A DNA stretch of 64,000 nucleotides, taken from assembly GCF_014195485.1 (NCBI RefSeq), contig NZ_JACIBU010000001.1:2046001-2110000 (forward strand). Reading direction: 5' to 3'. Shown here one piece after another: positions 57,420-64,000 of this stretch. The notes under the pieces were generated by a model. The model saw only the letters and a list, made by a program, of their open reading frames with translations, was not told where the DNA came from and searched no databases. The first letter of the stretch is position 1. Every line of letters begins with the position of its first letter. The stretch is from Modestobacter versicolor (GTDB lineage Bacteria; Actinomycetota; Actinomycetes; Mycobacteriales; Geodermatophilaceae). The position numbers and the translations under genes are program-made.

Positions 57420-59723
57420 TCAGGAGGCTGTCGCCCCGGACGGTTCCCTGCCGCTCACCGGCTGCGCGACCTGCGGTCGGGCATCGACGTAGTGGCCGGT
57501 CGTCACGAACCCGCCGTCCACCCGCTCCAGCACCTGGGCGACCAGCAGCACCTGGCCGCTCGGACCCGCGCCGTCCACCTCCCCGGCGGGCGCCTGCTCC
57601 CACCGGCTCTCCAGCAGGACCCGGTCGCCGTCGGCCAGCACGCGCGTCGCCGTCCCGTGGAAGGGCGGCAGCTGCTCCCGCCACGGAGCCGGGATGCTCA
57701 GCAGGGCCGCCCAGCGTGCGGGGTCGTGCTGGTCCGTCGGGACGGCGGAAGGGACGGATGTCGGGGACGCCGACCGGGCGGCGTCCCAGTTGCTGGTGAC
57801 CTCCCGGTCCTGCCGGGTCCGGGCCGGCCAGAGCGTGTAGCCGCTCGCCACCGCGCAGGCGACGACGACTGCCCCCGAGACGCCCCAGAACCACCCGTCG
57901 TCCAGGCGCTGCCACTCCCACGCCGCGGTCGAGACGCGCGACGGCACCACGTACTGCAGCAGCACGGTGACCCCGCTGAGGACGACGAGCAGGGCGAGCC
58001 AGGCGGCGACGAAGCGGGCACGGGAGCGGATCCGGGGTGCGGCGGGGCCGCCCGCTCGGTGCTCGAGGTACTGGCGCGAGGCCTGCCGGTCCCAGGACTG
58101 CCAGAGCGACCGGGCCCCCGACCAGAGCAGGAACAGCGCGAGCGCGATGGCTGCCAGCCCCACCAGCTTCGCCCGGCTGCTGGTGTCGGTCGGGGACGCC
58201 GACACCCCGAACAGCGACTTGGTCCAGCTGGCCGGCAGCCGGTTGACCAGCCAGGTCCCGACGGTCATCGCCCGCGACCGGTCGGCGGCGGTCGACCCGT
58301 CGGACCACGCGGCCACGGTGAGCAGCCACGCCCCGCACGCCAGCACGGTCGCCCGTGCGGTGCTCAGCCAGCGGGTCCGCCCGCGCCGTGCCACCCAGGC
58401 GTCCTGCGCCTCGGCCTGCGCGCCGACCGGCTCGGGGTGACCGGCCGCCCGCAGCAGGTCGCGGGCGACGCTGTCGAGGAAGACGTCCTGGTTGGCCGCG
58501 TAGGTGTTGTGGTCGCTGAGCACCGACCGCTGGTTGTGGACCCGCACGCCCTCGTAGCTGCGCGGTTCGGAGCGTCCCTCCTCGTTGACCAGGTCCGCGG
58601 GCATCAGGCCGTTGGGCACCGGGTCGGTGGAGGCGACGTAGTCGCGCCAGCGGCGAGGGGCTGCCAGGCCCAACCCGGTCGTGGCCGCCGCTGCGGCCGC
58701 CCGGCTCACCAGCCAGAAGGCGCACCCGCACAGCGCGAGGCAGAGCACCGCGGCGGCGCCGACCCATCCCGGTGGCAGGTCGGTCACGGCCAGCCAGACG
58801 GCGGCCACACCGCTCGCGAGCGCCCCGGCGCTGGCCACGACCGCGATCGTGCGGCGCCCACCACCCGCCTCCAGCTTGCGCACCGCGTGCACCCGCCAGA
58901 CTGCCTGGCCGTAGGTGACCAGCAGCGGGACCCGGGCGGGGTCGGGCGCGTCGACGGCCCGGTTGAGCAGGCAGTGGGTCAGGTAGGAGCCCGCCGAGTG
59001 GGCGACGACCGCCACCCGCTCGCAGCGGGCGAGCAGGTAGTCCAGGTCGCGCTGGAGCCGCTGGTCGACCGCGCGGCGGTCCAGCGACTCCGAGGCAAGC
59101 ATGTACACGTCGCCGAGGGAGGCCGACAGCACCCGGATCACCGCCTGGGCGGGTGTCCGGAGGACCGCGATCGGGATCCGGGACAGCGGTACGGCCAGCA
59201 GCAGCACCAGGGCGAGCAGGGCGGCCACGAGCGGCCCGAGCAGCAACGCGCCGAGCAGGGCCGCGACGGTGAGGACCGCGTCGCGGCCGCGGCGCAGCCG
59301 GTCGGCGGCCCCGGTGCCCGGCCCGCGGGGAGCGGTGGTGAAGTGCTCGAACTTGGTCAGGAAGTAGCCGATCACGGTCCAGGGCAGCACCAGCACGATC
59401 CAGGTGACGACGTCGCGGTAGCCCGGGGGCCGGAACGTGCCGCCCCAGTGGCACTCGGCGATGCACCACGTCCGGGCTGCGTCGTTCCTGCCCTCGGGCC
59501 AGACGTCGAAGTCGACGTGGGCCGGCCGCTCGTCGTCCCCGTCGAGCACGACCGCGGTCGGGTTGCCGACCTGCACTCCCGCCGCGCGGGCGGGCCGGCG
59601 CCCGAGGACGTCGAGCAGCGGCCCGCCGACGCCGCGCAGGGTGTCGCCGGGCTCAGCGCTGCCCATCCCGTGGACCAGGAGGACACCCAGGCCGACGGGC
59701 GGCGTGCGCGGGCTCTCGTCCAT
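57420..59723 (-). CDS. large multi-helix membrane protein with an alpha/beta-hydrolase nucleophile elbow, function unknown
   Basis: 767 residues. The N-terminus LGVLLVHGMGSAEPGDTL has the HG oxyanion motif. After two or three helices (about 105-185) comes VAVVAHSAGSYLTHCLLN, a nucleophile elbow (AHSAG). Two further helix groups (about 280-330 and 560-610) frame a DHNTYAANQDVFLD segment that may bear the acid and His. This order of HG-motif, elbow and helices is like actinobacterial membrane lipase-like proteins, but I recognise no named family. Active-site loops probably face the cytosol. The ATG has GGAGGTG upstream. It lies 90 bases past the tad operon and may be read with it. Confidence 0.78.
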   Translation of the reverse strand: MDESPRTPPVGLGVLLVHGMGSAEPGDTLRGVGGPLLDVLGRRPARAAGVQVGNPTAVVLDGDDERPAHVDFDVWPEGRNDAARTWCIAECHWGGTFRPPGYRDVVTWIVLVLPWTVIGYFLTKFEHFTTAPRGPGTGAADRLRRGRDAVLTVAALLGALLLGPLVAALLALVLLLAVPLSRIPIAVLRTPAQAVIRVLSASLGDVYMLASESLDRRAVDQRLQRDLDYLLARCERVAVVAHSAGSYLTHCLLNRAVDAPDPARVPLLVTYGQAVWRVHAVRKLEAGGGRRTIAVVASAGALASGVAAVWLAVTDLPPGWVGAAAVLCLALCGCAFWLVSRAAAAAATTGLGLAAPRRWRDYVASTDPVPNGLMPADLVNEEGRSEPRSYEGVRVHNQRSVLSDHNTYAANQDVFLDSVARDLLRAAGHPEPVGAQAEAQDAWVARRGRTRWLSTARATVLACGAWLLTVAAWSDGSTAADRSRAMTVGTWLVNRLPASWTKSLFGVSASPTDTSSRAKLVGLAAIALALFLLWSGARSLWQSWDRQASRQYLEHRAGGPAAPRIRSRARFVAAWLALLVVLSGVTVLLQYVVPSRVSTAAWEWQRLDDGWFWGVSGAVVVACAVASGYTLWPARTRQDREVTSNWDAARSASPTSVPSAVPTDQHDPARWAALLSIPAPWREQLPPFHGTATRVLADGDRVLLESRWEQAPAGEVDGAGPSGQVLLVAQVLERVDGGFVTTGHYVDARPQVAQPVSGREPSGATAS

Positions 59724-59813
59724 CCAGCACCTCCGGCGGCGCGGCGTCCCTGGTGACCCGGGAGGGAGCGTGGCACCGCGGATGCCCGCCGTACAGCCCT
59801 TCCGGTGCGGCGG

Positions 59814-60272
59814 TCAGCCGTCGACGTAGCGGTCGCGCTCGACGACGAACTGCCCGGTCGCGGTGTTGGCGTCGATGAAGTCCGGCAGCAGCGAGACCCG
59901 CACGGTCACCGTCACGCACACGGTGAACTCCTCCCCCGGCGCCAGGCTCGGGGAGTAGCTCCCCGCCGCATCGCAGCCGGCACCGGCCGGCGCGTACGCC
60001 AGCACCACGTCGGTCGCCTCCACCGACTGGTCCTCCACCGCGATCGCCACCGCCGCCTCGGCCCGTGCCTGCCCGCTCACCGGGTCCGGCGCGGTGCCCA
60101 TCGCCCGCCCGGCCTCCCGCGCGGCCTCGGTCGCGGCGAACACCCCGCGCTGCACCGCCGAGAAGCCGGCCACCACGTAGACCAGCGGCAGGAACACCAC
60201 CAGCGCGATGAACACGAACTCGACGATCGCCGAGCCGCGCTCGCCCGCCAGCCGGGCCCGCAGCCACCTCAC
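59814..60272 (-). CDS. TadE-like pseudopilin, second copy
   Basis: 152 residues. The conserved ERGSAIVEFVFIALVVFLPLVYVVAG N-terminus has the Glu-5-type position of TadE/TadF pseudopilins, cleaved by a prepilin peptidase. The rest is an exported domain with two cysteines (AGAGCDAAGSY and FTVCVTV) that could form a disulfide. GTG 60272 has GGAGGAGG upstream and overlaps the stop of the first tadE gene (GTGA). It is the last gene of the tad run. Confidence 0.88.
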   Translation of the reverse strand: MRWLRARLAGERGSAIVEFVFIALVVFLPLVYVVAGFSAVQRGVFAATEAAREAGRAMGTAPDPVSGQARAEAAVAIAVEDQSVEATDVVLAYAPAGAGCDAAGSYSPSLAPGEEFTVCVTVTVRVSLLPDFIDANTATGQFVVERDRYVDG

Positions 60273-60682
60273 GGCCCCTCCTCCACCGCGCGACCGGTCG
60301 CCTCCAACGGCAGCAGCGCTCCGAGCGCGGCGAACAGGCTGGGCACCGCGCCGGTGCACCGGACGACGACCAGCGTCAGCCCGCTGCCGTCGGTCTCCTG
60401 CTCCGAGGTGCAGTCCAGGCCCGCCGCCGTCCCCGCCGACGTGGCCCGCCCGACCACCTCCAGCGTCCGCGCGGCGCCGGCCTCCGCGGGCACGTCGGCG
60501 TTGGCCGCGTACCGGGCCCCCTCCTGGGCGCTGGCCACGACCACGTTGCGCACGTGCACGTAGACCGCCACCTGCAGCACCGCCAGCAGCAGCGCGACCA
60601 CCAGCACCCCGACCAGCACGAAGTCGACGACCGCACTGCCCCGCTCGCGGTCGCCCGCGGAGGTCAGCCGCTCAGGGCGCAC
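60269..60682 (-). CDS. TadE-like pseudopilin, first copy
   Basis: 137 residues. RERGSAVVDFVLVGVLVVALLLAVLQVAV is the pseudopilin leader region with Asp where most have Glu. Two Cys residues (GLDCTSEQ and VVRCTGA) probably bridge. It overlaps the Flp-like gene by 11 bases. TadE proteins seed or modify the Flp pilus outside the membrane. Confidence 0.88.
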   Translation of the reverse strand: MRPERLTSAGDRERGSAVVDFVLVGVLVVALLLAVLQVAVYVHVRNVVVASAQEGARYAANADVPAEAGAARTLEVVGRATSAGTAAGLDCTSEQETDGSGLTLVVVRCTGAVPSLFAALGALLPLEATGRAVEEGP

Positions 60683-60878
60683 TCGTGACGGAGTCCAGGG
60701 CGTTCGACACCGCCTCCACGATCGCCTCGCGGAACGGCACCAGGATGGCCAGCACCAGGGCCGCCGTCATCACGGTGATCATCACCCAGCCGGGCACGTC
60801 ACCCTGCTCGGGGTCGCCCTCCCGCAGCCGGGCGGCGAGCGCGGCGAGCGCTGCCAGCAGGAACGCGTACGCGCGCAT
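60672..60878 (-). CDS. Flp-type pilin-like small membrane protein
   Basis: 68 residues with two hydrophobic segments (about 5-15 and 28-48). DVPGWVMITVMTAALVLAILVPFREAIVEAV resembles the helix of actinobacterial Flp-like pilins, but the usual Gly/Glu cleavage site is not clear, and the segment before it (RLREGDPEQGD) is charged. GAGGAGG lies upstream of the ATG at 60878. It lies between tadC and tadE, where the pilin gene is expected. Confidence 0.72.
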   Translation of the reverse strand: MRAYAFLLAALAALAARLREGDPEQGDVPGWVMITVMTAALVLAILVPFREAIVEAVSNALDSVTSAP

Positions 60879-60907
60879 CTGTCGTCCTCCTCGGTCGGTC
60901 ACCGGCG

Positions 60908-61849
60908 TCACTGCGCCAGCGAGACGATGCTGATCAGCCCCGGGAACAGGGCGAACAAGACGGTGACCGGCAGCACCAGGAACACGACCGGCACCATCAT
61001 GGCGATCTCCTTGCGGCCGCCTGCCTCCAGCAACCGGCGCTTGCCGGCCTCCCGGACGTCGGCGGCCTGGGCCCGCAGCACCTCGGCCAGCGGCGTCCCG
61101 CGCTCGATCGCGACGACCAGGCCGTCGACGAACCGGGCCAGCGCGTCCAGCGACGTCCGGTCGGCCAGCTGCTGCAGCGCCTCGACCAAGGGCACCCCGG
61201 CCCGGGCGCGGGCCAGCGTGGCGCCGAGTTCGCGGGCCAGCTCACCGCCGGACAGCCGGGTGACCCGGGCGATCGCCGCGGTCGGGCTCTCGCCGGCGGT
61301 CACCGCCAGCGCCAGCAGCTCGGCGATCACCGGGAACTCGGCCAGCAGCAGCTCCTCGCGGCGCTGCACCTGCTGGGTGAGCCACCAGTCCCGGCCGAGC
61401 ACACCGCCGACCAGCCCGGCCACGCACAGCAGGACGACCGACAGCAGGTTCACCGACCCGGCCATCGCCGCCCCGGCCGTCGCGAGCACCGCTGCGCCCA
61501 GCAGCCCGAGCCCGCCCCACACGACCTGCTCGACCCGGAAGTCCTCGACGGTGGTGTCGGTACCCAGCGCGTCCAGCCGCCGCCGGACGGCGACCCGGCC
61601 GCCCAGGAGCCGGTCGACGTACCGCGCGCCGTCGGACAGCAGCGGACCGAAGACCCGCCGGGCGGCGCTGAGCAGGCCGGGCTGGGTCGCGGTGCCGAGC
61701 AGCCGGGACGGTGCCGGGCTGTCGTGCACGTAGGGCGCGAGCCGGTCGACCAGCCGCACCTGCCGGACCGGCGGCGAGAACGAGACGACGAGCAGCACGC
61801 CGACCGCCGCGCCCAGCCCGAGCAGCATCCCGACCACACCGGCGCTCAC
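60908..61849 (-). CDS. tadC: TadC-like inner-membrane pilus assembly protein (T2SSF)
   Basis: 313 residues. Helices near 5-20 and 105-150, then the T2SSF domain (LAEFPVIAELLALAVTAGES, IERGTPLAEVLRAQAADVREAGKRRLLE), then a final helix (VVFLVLPVTVLFALFPGLISIVSL). It works with TadB as the membrane platform for the TadA ATPase. GTG 61849 overlaps the tadB stop (GTGA). Confidence 0.92.
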   Translation of the reverse strand: MSAGVVGMLLGLGAAVGVLLVVSFSPPVRQVRLVDRLAPYVHDSPAPSRLLGTATQPGLLSAARRVFGPLLSDGARYVDRLLGGRVAVRRRLDALGTDTTVEDFRVEQVVWGGLGLLGAAVLATAGAAMAGSVNLLSVVLLCVAGLVGGVLGRDWWLTQQVQRREELLLAEFPVIAELLALAVTAGESPTAAIARVTRLSGGELARELGATLARARAGVPLVEALQQLADRTSLDALARFVDGLVVAIERGTPLAEVLRAQAADVREAGKRRLLEAGGRKEIAMMVPVVFLVLPVTVLFALFPGLISIVSLAQ

Positions 61850-62709
61850 TGGAGCACCCGGACGTCCTGGGGCAGCCGCCCGATCCGCAGCATCAGCCGG
61901 TAGGCGACGACGCAGACGGCGCCCCCACCGACGAGCAGCGCCGTCCCGACCGGGCTGTCGTAGGCGGTGAGCGTCTGCTGCTGGGTGGCGAGCAGGAGCA
62001 GCACGACCCACGGGGCGCCGACGGCCAGCCGGGCGGCCTGGACCACCCAGCCCTGCCGGGTCTCCAGCTCGGCCCGGGCGCGGGCGTCCTCACGGAGGAA
62101 GGCGGCCAGCGTCCGGAGCACCCGGCCGAGGTCGCTCCCGCCGACCTCGCGGGCCACCCGCAGCGTCTCCACGATGCGGTCGCCCACCGGGTCGGCGAGG
62201 TCGTCCTTGAGCCGGTCGAGCGAGTCGCTGAACCGACCGCTGCTGCGGTGGTCGGCGGCGAAGCGGGCGAAGGCCGGGCGCAGCACCTCGGGCCCGCGGA
62301 CGGCCAGGGCGGAGAGCCCCTCGGGCAGCGACAGCCCGGCGCGGATGGCGGAGGCGAGGTTGTCGACCACCTCCGGCCACACCTCGCGCAGGTCGGCCCG
62401 GCGCTTGGCCGCCAGCCGGCGCACCAGCAGGTACGGGACCGCGGCGCCGAACACCCCGAAGACCAGGCTGATGGTCACCGTCTGCGTGGTCAGCAGCACC
62501 AGCACCGTGGCGGCGAGCCCGAGGGCGACCTGCAGGGCGAGCAGCTGGGCGGAGTTGATCCCGGTGAGCCCGGCCGCGGCGAGCAGTTGCTGGCGGCGCC
62601 CCGGCCGAGCGCCGGCCGCCCGGCGTGCCGGGGCCCGCGAGCCGCTGCGCCAGATGAGCAGCAGCCCGATGCCCAGCCCCAGACCGAGCACCCCGCCGGA
62701 GAAGGTCAC
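61846..62709 (-). CDS. tadB: TadB-like inner-membrane pilus assembly protein (T2SSF)
   Basis: 287 residues. Two N-terminal helix groups (about 5-20 and 50-95) are followed by the T2SSF motif (VWPEVVDNLASAIRAGLSLPEGL; VAREVGGSDLGRVLRTLAAFLREDARAR) and a last helix group. GTG 62709 overlaps the tadA stop (GTGA). Confidence 0.92.
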   Translation of the reverse strand: MTFSGGVLGLGLGIGLLLIWRSGSRAPARRAAGARPGRRQQLLAAAGLTGINSAQLLALQVALGLAATVLVLLTTQTVTISLVFGVFGAAVPYLLVRRLAAKRRADLREVWPEVVDNLASAIRAGLSLPEGLSALAVRGPEVLRPAFARFAADHRSSGRFSDSLDRLKDDLADPVGDRIVETLRVAREVGGSDLGRVLRTLAAFLREDARARAELETRQGWVVQAARLAVGAPWVVLLLLATQQQTLTAYDSPVGTALLVGGGAVCVVAYRLMLRIGRLPQDVRVLQ

Positions 62710-63944
62710 GACCGGTCGCCCAGGAGCGCCGCGAGGTCGAACCCGTGGGCGGCGTACCGGTCGGCGTGCGGCGGGTAGCCGTCGGCGCGCACCAGCCGGC
62801 CGTCCCGGGTGGTGAAGACGTCGGCGGTCTCCACGACGCTGCCCTCGGTGCGCCCCGGCAGGGCGACCACCTCGCGCAGCCGGCGCTGGCCGCTCGGGTC
62901 GGTGCCGACGTGCACCACCAGGTCGACGCTGGCCGCGACGGTGGGGACGACGAACGCGTGCCCGATGTTCTCCCCGGCCAGCAGCGGCAGGGTGCACATC
63001 TTCACCACGGCCTCCCGGGCGCTGTTGGCGTGCAGGGTGCACATGCCGGGCAGGCCGGAGTTCAGCGCGATCAGCAGGTCGAGGCACTCCTCCTGGCGCA
63101 CCTCGCCCACGACCAGCCGGGAAGGACGCATCCGCAGCGCCTCCTTGACCAGCCGGCGCAGCGGGATCTCCCCGGCGCCCTCGAGGTTGGGCTGGCGGGT
63201 CTGCATCGCCACGACGTCGGGCAGCGGCACCCGCAGCTCGAAGACCTCCTCGCAGGTGACCACGCGCTCGCGGGCCGGGATGGCCGAGCACAGGCAGTTG
63301 AGCAGCGTCGTCTTGCCGGCCTGCGTGCCCCCGGAGACCAGGATGTTGAGCCCCGCCGCGACCGAGGCCTCCAGGAAGCGGGCCACCTGTGAGGTGAGGG
63401 TGCCCAGCGCGACCAGCTCGTCCAGGCTGTGCGCCGAGAGCACGAACTTGCGGATGTTGACCGCCATGTGGCGCCGGGTGACGTCCGGGATGACGACGTG
63501 CAACCGCGACCCGTCGGGCAGCATCGCGTCGACGAAGGGCGTGGACATGTCGATGCGGCGACCCGACGAACGCAGCATCCGCTCGACCAGGTCGGCCAGC
63601 TGCCCGGCGCCCAGGATCGTCGTGGTCAGCTCGCTGCGACCCCGGCGGGCGACGAAGACCCGGCCCGGCTCGTTGACCCAGATCTCCTCGACCTCCGGGT
63701 CGTCCAGCCAGCGCTGCAACGGCCCGTACCCGGCGACCCGGTCCAGCACGTCGCGGACGACGCCGTCCGGGTCACCGATCGGCGGCAGCGCCGAGGACAG
63801 CGACCGCTCGGAGTAGTCGGCCACCACGTCGCGCACGAGCACCCGCACCGGCGTCGGGTCGGTGAACGGGTCGAGCCCGCGGCGGCGGATCAGCTCGCGG
63901 ACCTCGCCGTCGACGAGGTCCACAGCAGTGTTCCCAGCCGGCAC
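62706..63944 (-). CDS. tadA: TadA/CpaF secretion ATPase
   Basis: 412 residues. The N-terminal domain has WLDDPEVEEIWVNEPGRVFV, and the ATPase has Walker A GGTQAGKTTLLN, the Asp box VTCEEVFELRVP, Walker B LVVGEVRQEE, and the His box GMCTLHANSARE. This hexamer drives Flp pilus assembly. GTG 63944 has GGGGGTG upstream. The next genes tadB, tadC, flp, tadE, tadE follow in one overlapping operon. The upstream cpaE/tadZ-type partner would be outside the window. Confidence 0.95.
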   Translation of the reverse strand: MPAGNTAVDLVDGEVRELIRRRGLDPFTDPTPVRVLVRDVVADYSERSLSSALPPIGDPDGVVRDVLDRVAGYGPLQRWLDDPEVEEIWVNEPGRVFVARRGRSELTTTILGAGQLADLVERMLRSSGRRIDMSTPFVDAMLPDGSRLHVVIPDVTRRHMAVNIRKFVLSAHSLDELVALGTLTSQVARFLEASVAAGLNILVSGGTQAGKTTLLNCLCSAIPARERVVTCEEVFELRVPLPDVVAMQTRQPNLEGAGEIPLRRLVKEALRMRPSRLVVGEVRQEECLDLLIALNSGLPGMCTLHANSAREAVVKMCTLPLLAGENIGHAFVVPTVAASVDLVVHVGTDPSGQRRLREVVALPGRTEGSVVETADVFTTRDGRLVRADGYPPHADRYAAHGFDLAALLGDRS

Positions 63945-64000
63945 GACACCCCCGTTGAGCAGCCACTTGGTCGTCTGAGTCCAGTGACTGTAAGGGGACG

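Noticed and set aside
55950-59756. A 1268-codon plus-strand frame opposite the BenE and hydrolase genes
   Set aside because: Composition is a high-GC shadow (Gly, Arg, Pro, His runs) with no motif, while the minus strand has two coherent membrane proteins.

Overview
The window is GC-rich DNA (above 70% GC by eye) from an actinobacterium. Evidence for this: nearly every codon ends in G or C, GTG starts are frequent, the prfB-ftsE-ftsX-smpB-ssrA neighbourhood is the actinobacterial one, the tmRNA tag ends in ALAA, there is an actinobacterial Tad pilus locus, and many genes appear to be leaderless. The gene set (SCO6745-type protein, DASS carrier, Tad genes, two ABC/two-component cassettes) would fit Geodermatophilaceae or relatives (Blastococcus, Geodermatophilus, Modestobacter), but that placement is inference. 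I see no prophage, insertion sequence, CRISPR array or rRNA/tRNA operon. No stretch over 300 bases lacks a gene or the tmRNA.

Layout. 1-7.9 kb: the start of typA, a MauE/DsbA-type redox pair, YceI divergent from a MarR regulator, a secreted glycerophosphodiester phosphodiesterase, an enoyl-CoA hydratase, two unknown membrane-anchored proteins and a patatin. 8-14 kb: acyl-CoA synthetase, an MMPL exporter divergent from its likely MarR repressor, a thioesterase with an apparent frameshift, and a K+ channel with an RCK domain. 14-21 kb: a membrane class III cyclase with an altered catalytic motif, an APC transporter, a GH63 mannosylglycerate-hydrolase-like enzyme, an aldo/keto reductase and a secreted serine hydrolase. 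21-27 kb: a two-component system divergent from a small membrane protein and an ABC exporter. 27-30 kb: a MetE-like protein, an F420/NADP-type reductase, and an unknown acidic protein flanked by two identical 45-bp terminators, then tmRNA.

30-44 kb: GNAT, CorA with a proline-rich leader peptide ORF, a DASS carrier, an SCO6745-type protein divergent from TetR plus a DHA2 drug exporter, a tandem GNAT, an amidohydrolase, a quinone-type oxidoreductase coupled to smpB, then ftsX, ftsE and prfB. 44-49 kb: a lipoprotein, a PAS-GGDEF-EAL protein, three small proteins and an M1 peptidase. 49-54 kb: a second ABC/two-component cassette, all on one strand. 54-60 kb: a secreted subtilase, a BenE-type transporter and a large membrane alpha/beta hydrolase of unknown role. 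60-64 kb: a tadA-tadB-tadC-flp-tadE-tadE operon.

How it works together. Trans-translation (ssrA, smpB), release factor 2 and the FtsEX divisome ABC complex form the core. Around them lie sensing and export modules: two ABC/TCS cassettes, MMPL-MarR and MFS-TetR. Each has inverted repeats at the place expected for operators. A recurrent feature is a TANNNT hexamer 6-8 bases before the start codon in at least eleven genes, which suggests widespread leaderless transcription. No single stretch stands out as a wholly new system. The most novel candidates are the CorA leader peptide, the repeat-flanked acidic gene, the thioesterase-channel frame fusion, the cyclase with Asn replaced by Ile, the small-protein cluster near 47 kb and the membrane hydrolase at 57-59 kb.
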